DNA of 64,000 nt from Paenibacillus doosanensis (GTDB lineage: Bacteria; Bacillota; Bacilli; Paenibacillales; NBRC-103111), in contig NZ_JANYUY010000002.1 in NCBI RefSeq assembly GCF_025060755.1, positions 62,001-126,000 of the forward strand, written 5' to 3'. A program made the position numbers and the translations under genes. How positions within the stretch are numbered: position 1 is the stretch's first letter; every line of letters starts with the position of its first letter. The notes beneath the pieces are model-generated. The model was not told the DNA's origin. It saw nothing but the letters and a program-made list of their open reading frames with translations, and searched no databases. Shown in pieces: positions 50,912 to 59,232 of the stretch.

Positions 50912-51784
50912 CTATCCTTTGACCGAACCCAGCATAATCCCCGATACGAAATACCGCTGCAGCCACGGATAGACGATCAGAATAGGCAGCGTAGCGACGA
51001 CGATGCTGGCCGCCTTCAAGCTTTCCGGCAAAATTTGTACGATCTGCGCGCCTTCCATCTGCATCTGATCGGTCATCATGCTGTTCATAATCATCTGATA
51101 CAGCTTCAGCTGAAGCGGATACAGATTCGGATCGGTAATGTAAAACAGCGAGTCCATAAAGCCGTTCCAGCGGTTGACCGCATAGAACAGGCTGAGCGTA
51201 GCGATCGCCGGCATCGACAGCGGCAAAATGATGCGGATCAATGTGCCGAAATGCGAGCTGCCGTCCAGCTCCGCCGATTCCTCCAGACTCTTCGGAATGC
51301 CGTTAAAAAACGTAATCAGAATGATCAGATAGAACGGATTGACCAGCAGCGGCAAAATTAGCGACCAGATCGTGTTAACCAGATGCAATTGTTTAACCAA
51401 TATATATTCGGGAATGATTCCCCCGCTGAAAAACATCGTAAAAACGATCAAATACATAAACACCTTGCGCCCTTTAAGCTCCGTCTTGGTCAGCGGATAA
51501 GCGGCGCATATCGTCATGACCATACACAGCGCGGTGAACAGCACGGTCAGGCCGACGGACAAGCCCAATGAACGGATCATCGCCGAGTCGGCAAGCACCC
51601 GGTTGTAAGCCTCCCAGCTCAACTCAATCGGAAAAATCGTCACGTCCCCCGACATAATCGGCTTGTTGGAGCTGAGCGAGATCGACACGATATGGAGAAA
51701 CGGAGCCAGGCACAGAACCAGCGCGACCAGCAGCAGTATCGTATTGACTCCGTCGAACCAACGATTGCCTGTTTTGACGTTCAT
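50912..51784 (-). CDS. Carbohydrate ABC permease, LplC/YtcP-type
   Basis: A 290-aa permease with six helices. The coupling loop reads EESAELDGSSHFGTLIRIIL, about residues 190-210, and the N-terminal FDGVNTILLLVALVLCLAPFLHI with VSISLSSNKPIMSG is typical of the LplC group of CUT1 importers. It lies 30 nt after the LplB-type gene. It forms the channel with that partner; the ATPase is probably shared (MsmX-type) and encoded elsewhere, since none is in this operon. Confidence 0.92.
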   Translation of the reverse strand: MNVKTGNRWFDGVNTILLLVALVLCLAPFLHIVSISLSSNKPIMSGDVTIFPIELSWEAYNRVLADSAMIRSLGLSVGLTVLFTALCMVMTICAAYPLTKTELKGRKVFMYLIVFTMFFSGGIIPEYILVKQLHLVNTIWSLILPLLVNPFYLIILITFFNGIPKSLEESAELDGSSHFGTLIRIILPLSMPAIATLSLFYAVNRWNGFMDSLFYITDPNLYPLQLKLYQMIMNSMMTDQMQMEGAQIVQILPESLKAASIVVATLPILIVYPWLQRYFVSGIMLGSVKG

Positions 51785-51814
51785 AAGCGTACTCCTTTCA
51801 TAGGGAGAGTAAGG

Positions 51815-52720
51815 CTACAAAATCCCTTCGTCGGTCGTTTTCTTGGAGATATAGTTGGATGTCAGAATAAACACCAGCCCGACGACAGCCTGGAAGAAGC
51901 CGACAGCCGTAGCGACGGAATATTCCCCGGTCTGCATCCCCATTTTGTAGACGAACGTGCTAAGCACCTGCGAAAACTCCGCCACCGTCACATTGCCGAT
52001 CACGAAAGGGCGGTCGAAGCCGATTTGCACCATTTCTCCCAGCTTTAAAATCAGCAGCACGATAATCGTCGAACGGATGCCGGGAAGCGTAATGTTCCAT
52101 ATTTTTGCAAAACGCCCCGCGCCGTCGACATCCGCCGCTTCGTACAGCTCTTTGTTGATCGCGGTCAGAGCGGCCAAATAGATGATCGTGCCCCAGCCCG
52201 CGCTCTGCCATATGCCTGTGCCTAAATAGGTGATAAGCCAATAATATTTATCCGATAGGAACGGAATCGGGCCGATTCCGATATTTCCGAGAAGATGGTT
52301 GACCACGCCGGAGTTCGTGGAAAACGCCTGGTACACGATACCCCCGATAATGACCCACGATATGAAATGCGGCAAATATAAAATCGTCTGACTGAGCTTC
52401 TTGAACCAGACGGCGCTCAGCTCGTTCAGCATTAACGCCAGCAAAATCGGCGCGGGAAACGAGAAGATCAGGTCGAGAATATTGAGCATGAACGTATTGC
52501 GCAGCGCTACGTAGAACGCATCCATTTTGAAAATTTGGCGAAACGTATCGAAGCCGATCCATGGGCTCTTATTAATCCCTTGAAACAAGTTAAAATCCTT
52601 GAAAGCAATCGTCACCCCATACATCGGGCCGTACTTGAACACAAGGAAATATGCGATAGGCAATAACAGCATGGCGTACAGCTGCCAATATCGATTCAGG
52701 TACACTCCTGCGCCTCTCAT
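51815..52720 (-). CDS. Carbohydrate ABC permease, LplB-type
   Basis: A 301-aa permease with six helices. The FKYGPMYGVTIAFKDFNLFQ start is characteristic of the LplB/YteP group. Its coupling loop is YEAADVDGAGRFAKIWNITL. It lies 130 nt after the binding-protein gene, with a stem-loop in the gap. Confidence 0.92.
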   Translation of the reverse strand: MRGAGVYLNRYWQLYAMLLLPIAYFLVFKYGPMYGVTIAFKDFNLFQGINKSPWIGFDTFRQIFKMDAFYVALRNTFMLNILDLIFSFPAPILLALMLNELSAVWFKKLSQTILYLPHFISWVIIGGIVYQAFSTNSGVVNHLLGNIGIGPIPFLSDKYYWLITYLGTGIWQSAGWGTIIYLAALTAINKELYEAADVDGAGRFAKIWNITLPGIRSTIIVLLILKLGEMVQIGFDRPFVIGNVTVAEFSQVLSTFVYKMGMQTGEYSVATAVGFFQAVVGLVFILTSNYISKKTTDEGIL

Positions 52721-52760
52721 TCCTATAAGCCTCCTCCTATCTCGTCTCTGTGCGCAGCCT

Positions 52761-52817
52761 GCGGCCGATAGAGGGCTCCGCTCGCTGCGGGAAGCTCCCT
52801 ATCGACTCTCCGGCCGC
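52761..52817 (-). other. Intercistronic stem-loop after the binding-protein gene
   Basis: GCGGCCG pairs with CGGCCGC, and inside it CGATAG with CTATCG plus a GC-rich inner part. There is no T tract on the minus strand. Such hairpins between binding-protein and permease genes usually stabilise the upstream mRNA or reduce read-through. Confidence 0.5.
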
Positions 52818-52849
52818 CTGTCCGCCGCGCTCATAGGACGCGGAGAACG

Positions 52850-54442
52850 TTATTTTTTCATATTTTTGTAAGCTTCCGTCCGCTCCTTCTTGATCTCGTC
52901 CCCGCCGCTCGACATGTAATCCTTCATCATCGCATCGTACACTTTATCAAATTCGTCGGGTTTAGCCATCATGCACTTGACGAGCATTTCCTCGTATTTA
53001 TCCAGCAGCACCTTGCCGTACTTCACCTCGGCCTGGATCGGACGATCGAAGCGAAGCGGCGCAATGCCGTCGGCGAGCCCGTTCTGGTACGAGATTGCCG
53101 CATCCGCGCGGAATGCCTCCGGCACGGCCAGCGCCATCGCTTTCAAGTTTTTCGCATTGTCGCCAAGATCCAGCCCGTTCGATACGAGCCTCATGTCGCC
53201 GGAGTTATACAGCAAATTTTTGGTCGCCTCGTCGTCCTTCACAATCGGAATGCCATCCTGGAGCGTGTAGTTTTTGCCTTCTTCGCCGTTGGTCAGACGG
53301 TTCAGCACATCCTTCTGAGCCATCCAGTTCAAATATTTCATCGCGGCTTCGCCGTTCTTGCTCGTCTTGGGAATCATGACGTACATCCCAGCCGGCTGAT
53401 AGGCGGGCTTCGTATGCTTGCCTTCCTCGTTGGTATACGGATCGATAGGCGTAATTTTGGCTCCCTGCACGTTCTTCTGCAAAATGCCGACGACTTCCGG
53501 CGCCGTGCCGTAGCTTTGCCCCGCATCCTCGGCGTACATGCCGACCTTGCCCGTCATAACGTCCTGCTGCAGCTTCTTCTTGTCTTTGTCCAAAGCGAAG
53601 TCCGGCGAAATCAGCCCTTCATTGTACAGCTTGTTGAGAAATTTGACGCCTTCCTTATGCCCCGGCATCAAGGTCGGCTTGTCGCCGGACCCGAGCAGCT
53701 GCATAAGCGTATACCGTTCTTCTTCCGTCGTTTTCTTAATAAACGGCCATATGATCGGCTCATAGGAAGCCGGAGCAAGCGAGAAGCCCAGCGGGATCGT
53801 GCCGCTGCCGCCCGGATTTTTCTCTTTGAACGCCTTGAGCGTGTTATACACTTCCTCCGTCGTTTTCGGAACCGGCAGCCCGAGCTTGTCGAGCCAGTCT
53901 TGACGGATCATAGAAGAATATTTGCCGAGATAGACGCGCTTGGCCGGAATCGCGTACTGCTTGCCGTCGAACTTGCCGTAGTTCAGCGTATCTTCGCCGA
54001 GGTAGCTCTTCAGGTTGGCGCCGCCTGCGGCGAGCAGCTCGCCCAAATCCATCAACCCGCCCTGCTGGACGTATTTGTATACGAGATTCGGGTCGTACGT
54101 AAAGACGATATCCGGAGCGTCTCCGCTCGCCATCAGGACGTTCAGCTTATCGACCTCCTGCGCTCGGGGAACCGGAACGAATTCCAGTTTAATATGATTG
54201 GGGTCGCCGAACGTCTCTTGGACCCACTTGGTCACGAGATTGTTCGTCACCGTCATGCCCGCCGGCGAATTTCCGCGGTCGAACACTTCCACCTTCAAGG
54301 TCACTTGTTCTTTGGAACCGCCGCCTGCCGCCGCTCCCGTCTCTGTTTGCTCCCCTTGGCTGGTACAACCGATCAATAAACCGAATGCCGCAGCTGCCGT
54401 TATTACCGATGCCGCGTTTCTTTTAAGCGCTTTCTTTTTCAA
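52850..54442 (-). CDS. CUT1 oligosaccharide-binding lipoprotein, LplA-type
   Basis: A 530-aa extracellular binding protein. The signal peptide ends in FGLLIGC, a lipobox with the modified Cys at about residue 26. The body has the LplA-group features VSVFDRGNSPAGMTV-like VEVFDRGNSPAGMTVTNNLV, then IVFTYDPNLVYKYVQQGGLM, and a length typical of this large class. The start is TTG with GAGGAG ten bases upstream; an ATG abutting that site is out of frame. First gene of the operon behind a good promoter. Confidence 0.92.
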   Translation of the reverse strand: MKKKALKRNAASVITAAAAFGLLIGCTSQGEQTETGAAAGGGSKEQVTLKVEVFDRGNSPAGMTVTNNLVTKWVQETFGDPNHIKLEFVPVPRAQEVDKLNVLMASGDAPDIVFTYDPNLVYKYVQQGGLMDLGELLAAGGANLKSYLGEDTLNYGKFDGKQYAIPAKRVYLGKYSSMIRQDWLDKLGLPVPKTTEEVYNTLKAFKEKNPGGSGTIPLGFSLAPASYEPIIWPFIKKTTEEERYTLMQLLGSGDKPTLMPGHKEGVKFLNKLYNEGLISPDFALDKDKKKLQQDVMTGKVGMYAEDAGQSYGTAPEVVGILQKNVQGAKITPIDPYTNEEGKHTKPAYQPAGMYVMIPKTSKNGEAAMKYLNWMAQKDVLNRLTNGEEGKNYTLQDGIPIVKDDEATKNLLYNSGDMRLVSNGLDLGDNAKNLKAMALAVPEAFRADAAISYQNGLADGIAPLRFDRPIQAEVKYGKVLLDKYEEMLVKCMMAKPDEFDKVYDAMMKDYMSSGGDEIKKERTEAYKNMKK

Positions 54443-54558
54443 GGTGATTCATCTCCTCTACTTCATTGACTTCGGTACCCTCGCCTCGCGCCCTCGCTCT
54501 TGCTGTGCATGCTGCTGTAACTGCCGTACCGGTGGAGGACCGGCGGGATGTAATTTAA

Positions 54559-54588
54559 GTTATACAGGGCGCGTCGGAGAAGGGTCAA
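54559..54588 (-). promoter_or_regulatory. Promoter of the oligosaccharide ABC operon
   Basis: On the minus strand TTGACC (54588-54583), an 18-base spacer ending in TG, and TATAAC (54564-54559). Transcription would begin near 54552, giving a leader of about 110 nt. Confidence 0.7.
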
Positions 54589-54643
54589 CCAACATGATTC
54601 TTTGCGGCAAACCAATTCTCCGAACAAGCCCGTCCCGAGCCGA

Positions 54644-54674
54644 CCAACCGTTTTCCGCGGGCCAACCGTTTTCC
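54644..54674 (-). repeat. Direct repeat, possible AraC-type operator
   Basis: CCAACCGTTTTCC occurs twice with an 18-bp period (54644-54656 and 54662-54674), about 60-90 bases upstream of the -35 box of the ABC operon. Direct half-sites are the usual form of AraC/XylS-family operators, and the regulator gene lies immediately beyond. Confidence 0.5.
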
Positions 54675-54841
54675 TTATCGGCTGCGCAAACCGCCTGGCG
54701 ACGCGGCTTAACGGCTTTTGCAAGCCTCTGCGCAGCCCAGTCGTCAATGCGGTCATAGCCTGCTGCAGGAGGAGCATTGCTAACCATATAGAAGCGGCAA
54801 GAAGGCGCCTCGTGCGCGCACGGGAGCCTTCCGCTTCACCC

Positions 54842-57091
54842 TTATTCGGCTTGCATATATTTGCGGTAATCGCCGGGCGTGACGCCGACGACTTTCTTGA
54901 AGGTACGGCCGAACGAGATCGAATGCGTATATCCGACCTTCTCGGAAATGTCCTGCAGCGGCAGCTCCGTTTGCAGCAGCAGCCTTTTGGCCTGCTCCAT
55001 CCGCAAATTCATAAGAAAATCGACGAATTTCATGCCGTAAGCCTCTTTGAACAGCTGGCTGGAATATTTGGCGTTGACGTTAAACTGATCCGAGATCAGA
55101 TTCAGCGATAAGTCCGGATTGGCGTAGTTGTCTTCAATATAGCGGCGAATCTCGTTCACCAGATGATGATGATTTTTGGCGTCCCTTACGGATACGTAAT
55201 GGCTATGCAGCTGCTTTAGCGAAGAGGCGGCCGTCGGCAGCAGCTCTTCTAATGTTTCGGCCGTTTCCAGCGCTTCCGTCAGCCGCGGCGCGACCGTCTC
55301 ATGCCAATAATCGGCGACTTCTCCCGACAACCCGTCCAGCGTCCGCTCCAGCAGCCGAGCCCAGTATTGCAGAAGATGGACGATCTCCGCCCCCTTCAGC
55401 ACGTCCTGCTCCAAGCATTCCGCGAATTGATCGACCTGAAGCTGCCAGCCGGAATCGGCGATTCGGAAGTCCTGGCTCATCGCATCCATCATCTGGAAAT
55501 ATTTATGCGTATCCCCTTGTCCGGCGGCGGCAATCTCTTCATACCGGATCACCTGGTTGTTGCCGAGCGACATCTTATATTGCAGCGCGGCCGCCGCTTC
55601 CTCGAAGGAATTGCAAACCTCGGACAGCCGGACGGTGCTTCGCCCGGCGCCGATCGTCAGCGAGAACTTCAAGTTCACCGCCACCCAGGTGCGGAACCGG
55701 TCGAGCAGATCGTTCACCTCATCGGAGCGGTCTTTTCCCGGCGTATCCAGCATCAGCAAGATCGAGAGCCGCTTATCGGAAATCCACTCCGCCCAAATCG
55801 TCAGCCACTCGGGATCGGACAGCTCCTGCACGACGTTTGTGAGCGCGAATTTAAGCAAATTTTGATCGGTTAGACTGTAGCTTCGCTGGAAGGCCGCAAA
55901 CCCGTCAATTTCGGCGATGCAGACATTGAGCTCCGTATACCGGTCGGGCAGCTTGAAACGATTCATATGCGCAGCCCATTCGGCCTCGTCCATCGGCGTT
56001 CGGCCCCCTAGCCAATCGAGAAAAAACTGCTTGCGCCGGACGATCAAATCCTCCTGGTACTGCTTCTCGTAGCGGCTCGTCTGATCCATCAGATTCTCCA
56101 GCACTTTACCGATGAAGGCGAACTCGTCGCTGCCTTTTCCTTTTAATGGATTGCGGCTTTGGTATTTGTTGATTTGCTGCATGATGCCTTCGATCGGCTT
56201 GTAATTGCGGCGCGTCACGTATAGCGTATATACGACGCTGAACAGCACCGTCAATATGCCAATCCCCAGCCATATATGGGAGATTGCCGATACCCAGCTG
56301 AACATGCGCCCGCCCTTGATCCCGCTGACGAAATTCCAGCCGACGACGCCGGAATGAATATCCGTCACGACGCTTCCCTGATCGGCCAGCGATTTGCGGT
56401 CGAGACGCTGCCCCGCCCTCTCGACCGGGTACACCTGCTGTCCGCCCGCATCGATAATATCCATAAAAGTGATATCTCCGTTGATCATCTCGTCCACAAT
56501 GCGCAAGAGCGAATCGACTCTGACGTTCACGACGATGATCCCCTGATTGCCGAAGGGGAGCAGCGCTTTTTTGCTCATCGAAATCACTTTCTCTTTGGAT
56601 TGCAGGCTCAGATCCGAATACATCCGCACCTCGGACCAGCCCGTATTGCTCGGCTTGCTCAGCGCCTGCTCGACGAACGGTTTATCCTCAAAGCCGTCCA
56701 GCTTCTGAATGGAGTTCGTTGTCAGCACCAGCTGATCGCGCGCCCTGTACAAATAAATCGACTGGATCATCGGATTGTCGTCCATGATTTTATGCAGTTC
56801 TTTGGATGTCTCGTAGTGAAGCATTCCCGCATCGGAGCCGTTTTTCGGTTCAAAAAATTCGTACAGCACATCGCTGTTCCCGGCTTCCTCCAAAATGACG
56901 CGCTCGACCGATTTCAGTGAGGTTTCGATAAAATCGATGACATATTTGGCAAATATCCGGTTAGCCTTCTCCGTCTCTTTAATCGAAAACTCGCTTATCA
57001 TGGAAACGGATACAAAAATAATGATGCTGACGGTGATGAATAAGATCGGAAAATACGACATCAGCAATCGATTATACCAAGTCTTTTCCAT
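54842..57091 (-). CDS. Membrane-bound AraC-type regulator (YesN/YtdP-like)
   Basis: A 749-aa sensor-regulator. TM1 is at about residues 8-28, an extracellular Cache-like domain reaches to about 275, TM2 (IWLGIGILTVLFSVVYTLYV) follows, then a HAMP-like linker, a GGDEF-like middle region without the active motif, and the C-terminal AraC double HTH (LVNEIRRYIEDNYANPDLSL, VGYTHSISFGRTFKKVVGVT). It is transcribed toward the ABC operon it most likely activates on sensing the extracellular sugar. Its stop codon is 400 nt from the binding-protein start. The family is common in Paenibacillus. Confidence 0.92.
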   Translation of the reverse strand: MEKTWYNRLLMSYFPILFITVSIIIFVSVSMISEFSIKETEKANRIFAKYVIDFIETSLKSVERVILEEAGNSDVLYEFFEPKNGSDAGMLHYETSKELHKIMDDNPMIQSIYLYRARDQLVLTTNSIQKLDGFEDKPFVEQALSKPSNTGWSEVRMYSDLSLQSKEKVISMSKKALLPFGNQGIIVVNVRVDSLLRIVDEMINGDITFMDIIDAGGQQVYPVERAGQRLDRKSLADQGSVVTDIHSGVVGWNFVSGIKGGRMFSWVSAISHIWLGIGILTVLFSVVYTLYVTRRNYKPIEGIMQQINKYQSRNPLKGKGSDEFAFIGKVLENLMDQTSRYEKQYQEDLIVRRKQFFLDWLGGRTPMDEAEWAAHMNRFKLPDRYTELNVCIAEIDGFAAFQRSYSLTDQNLLKFALTNVVQELSDPEWLTIWAEWISDKRLSILLMLDTPGKDRSDEVNDLLDRFRTWVAVNLKFSLTIGAGRSTVRLSEVCNSFEEAAAALQYKMSLGNNQVIRYEEIAAAGQGDTHKYFQMMDAMSQDFRIADSGWQLQVDQFAECLEQDVLKGAEIVHLLQYWARLLERTLDGLSGEVADYWHETVAPRLTEALETAETLEELLPTAASSLKQLHSHYVSVRDAKNHHHLVNEIRRYIEDNYANPDLSLNLISDQFNVNAKYSSQLFKEAYGMKFVDFLMNLRMEQAKRLLLQTELPLQDISEKVGYTHSISFGRTFKKVVGVTPGDYRKYMQAE

Positions 57092-57201
57092 ACGCCTATA
57101 TGCTCCTTAAACAATGAATTGTCCTATGCAAAATAATAAAATCAGCTTCGGCCCGCCGCCTGAGCAGGGTTGGCCGGACGACTCGCGCCGCCAGTGCTGT
57201 C

Positions 57202-57231
57202 ATTATACAGCGGAGCCGCCGGCAGCGACAA
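57202..57231 (-). promoter_or_regulatory. Promoter of the AraC-type regulator gene
   Basis: On the minus strand TTGTCG (57231-57226), 18 bases ending in TG, TATAAT (57207-57202), about 110 nt upstream of the start. The rest of the 380-nt gap holds a terminator and nothing else that I recognise. Confidence 0.6.
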
Positions 57232-57416
57232 GCTTCGCTTCGTTCTGTTTCCTCCTTGTTCGATAGCATCCGTCCGTGATGAGCTTCTATTCTTTGTACC
57301 TTAATCGCGGCATTCCGGCAACCAACTCTTTTCCGATCGACCAACATTTTTCCGGCGGGACCGCCGAGGGCACGGACTATTCACGGAAGCTTGCGTGCAG
57401 ACAAGCTATGCAACAC

Positions 57417-57452
57417 AAATAACGCACAGGCTTGACCGCCCATGCGCTATTT
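57417..57452 (-). terminator. Terminator of the amino acid permease gene
   Basis: AAATAACGCA pairs (one mismatch) with TGCGCTATTT, extended by GGC/GCC near the loop. It is followed on the minus strand by a T-rich stretch (TTATTTGTGTT) and lies about 20 nt beyond the stop codon at 57473. Confidence 0.65.
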
Positions 57453-57472
57453 TGCCGCCGAGTTATTTCCTC

Positions 57473-58909
57473 TTATTCGTCCGTCTCTGCGAAATGGCAG
57501 TCTTCCGGACTCAGCACCTTCGTCTTATATTTCCATTTATATCCTAACCAAATCGCCAAAAATAGCGGAATGCCGATATAGGAGGCGAATAAATAAGCCC
57601 AATCGATGCGGCCGTCGGCAATCGCCTCCATGCATTGCCCGATAATGACGACGACGCAAAGCACCGCCGCCAAAATCGGACCGAACGGAAACCACTTGGC
57701 CCGGTAAGGCAAATCCTTCAGCGACTTGCCATGAGCCAAATACGCTTGGCGAAAACGGTAATGGCTGACGGCAATGCCGAGCCAGGCGATGAAACCGGAC
57801 ATCCCGGACGCGTTCAGCAGCCATGTGTAGACGAGGCCGTCGCCGTAGAAAGACGACAAGAACGCGAACATGCCGAGAATCGCGGTCGCCAGCAGCGCAA
57901 AGACGGGAACTCCGCGGCGCGACAGCTTGGCCAAGAAGCGCGGCGCCTTGCCTTCCTCCGCCAGCACCCACAGCATCCGGGTCGACGCGTACATGCCCGA
58001 GTTGCCCGCCGACAGAACGGATGTCAAAATGACGGCATTCATAACCGACGCAGCCATGCTGAGGCCGGCCTTCTCGAACACAATCGTGAACGGGCTCTGC
58101 GTGATGGCGTCGCTCGACAGACTTTCGTTCGTATAAGGGATAAGCAGACCGATTACGAGGATCGCCAGCAAGTAGAACAGCAGTATGCGCCAAAATACCG
58201 TTCGGATCGCCCGCGGCACATTTTCCCGCGGATTCTCGCTCTCGCCCGCCGCTACGCCGACCAGCTCCGTCCCCTGGAAGGAAAAGCCGGCCGCCATAAA
58301 GACGCTGAGCGCCGCGAGAAAGCCGCCGTGGAACGGCGCGTCGCCGATCGTCCAGTTATGGAACCCCGCCGCTTGCGGCTGCGACCAGATGCCGATGATC
58401 ATTAGCAGGCCGACCGCGATAAAGATAATGACCGTAATGACTTTAATTAGCGCAAACCAAAATTCCGTCTCCCCGTAGCCTTTGACCGACAGCAGGTTCA
58501 ACGCGGTCATCAGCGCCAAAAACAATGCGCTCCATACAAAAGACGGGCTGTCCGGAAACCAAAATTTCATAATTAGCGTTGCGGCCGACAGCTCGGCGGC
58601 AATCGTAATCGCCCAATTGTACCAGTAGTTCCACCCCAGCGCGAAGCCGAAGGCCGGATCGACGAATCGGGTCGCATACGTGCTGAACGTGCCGGATACA
58701 GGCATGTATGTAGCCATTTCTCCCAAGCTCGTAACGAGAAAATAAACCATAATGCCGATGGTCAAGTAAGCAAGCAAAGCTCCTCCCGGGCCTGCCGTAT
58801 AAATAGCGCCGCCGCTTGCCAGAAACAAGCCGGTTCCTATCGATCCCCCCAGCGAGATCATCGTCATATGCCGGGCTTTCAGCCCTCTATGCAGCTTCTC
58901 CTGCTTCAA
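57473..58909 (-). CDS. Amino acid permease, APC superfamily (LysP/GabP-like)
   Basis: A 478-aa transporter with twelve helices. The family N-terminus GLKARHMTMISLGGSIGTG (TM1 with the G-S-I-G-T-G substrate-contact motif) is intact. FSFQGTELVGVAAGESENPR is the conserved TM6 block, followed by TSVLSAGNSGMYASTRMLWV. It resembles lysine or aromatic amino acid permeases, but the substrate is unknown. The start is TTG at 58909 with AGGGAG nine bases upstream; the open frame continues about 170 bases further up without a ribosome site. Confidence 0.88.
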   Translation of the reverse strand: MKQEKLHRGLKARHMTMISLGGSIGTGLFLASGGAIYTAGPGGALLAYLTIGIMVYFLVTSLGEMATYMPVSGTFSTYATRFVDPAFGFALGWNYWYNWAITIAAELSAATLIMKFWFPDSPSFVWSALFLALMTALNLLSVKGYGETEFWFALIKVITVIIFIAVGLLMIIGIWSQPQAAGFHNWTIGDAPFHGGFLAALSVFMAAGFSFQGTELVGVAAGESENPRENVPRAIRTVFWRILLFYLLAILVIGLLIPYTNESLSSDAITQSPFTIVFEKAGLSMAASVMNAVILTSVLSAGNSGMYASTRMLWVLAEEGKAPRFLAKLSRRGVPVFALLATAILGMFAFLSSFYGDGLVYTWLLNASGMSGFIAWLGIAVSHYRFRQAYLAHGKSLKDLPYRAKWFPFGPILAAVLCVVVIIGQCMEAIADGRIDWAYLFASYIGIPLFLAIWLGYKWKYKTKVLSPEDCHFAETDE

Positions 58910-59038
58910 AAAAGAACACTCCCTATCTTCCTTCGTTCGCCTCTCGTCCCAGTGCCCTTTTCTTGGAAAATAAACATAGCCCGCTCCGCACAATGAAACG
59001 GGCGAGTCTGCGATATCTCCATATAATATACAGCATAT

Positions 59039-59067
59039 AGCATAATCGGGCGGCGCCGCTAATTCAA
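59039..59067 (-). promoter_or_regulatory. Candidate promoter of the amino acid permease
   Basis: On the minus strand TTGAAT (59067-59062), 17 bases, TATGCT (59044-59039). Further AT-rich boxes (TATATTATATGG) lie downstream, so alternatives exist. The leader of about 120 nt contains a GCCCG/CGGGC hairpin but no known riboswitch. Confidence 0.4.
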
Positions 59068-59178
59068 CTACAAAATATGACAATGGTCAATTAATTTTTA
59101 AAAAAATTAAAACCTTCTATATTTTGCTTCTTCAGGAAGCATTCCATTCCTTGCGCCGCGGCGGACGCCGGAAAAGCG

Positions 59179-59221
59179 GCAAGCCGGTTCAGGGGGCCGT
59201 TGCCCTCCCGAACCGGCTTGC
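59179..59221 (-). terminator. Terminator of the SLH surface protein gene
   Basis: A perfect 12-bp stem, GCAAGCCGGTTC with GAACCGGCTTGC, 12 nt after the stop codon. The following minus-strand sequence has only CTTTT, so termination may be partial. Confidence 0.75.
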
Positions 59222-59232
59222 GCCAAGCTTCG

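Noticed and set aside
58910-59060. Lysine riboswitch upstream of the amino acid permease
   Set aside because: The leader is too short and lacks the five-stem core.
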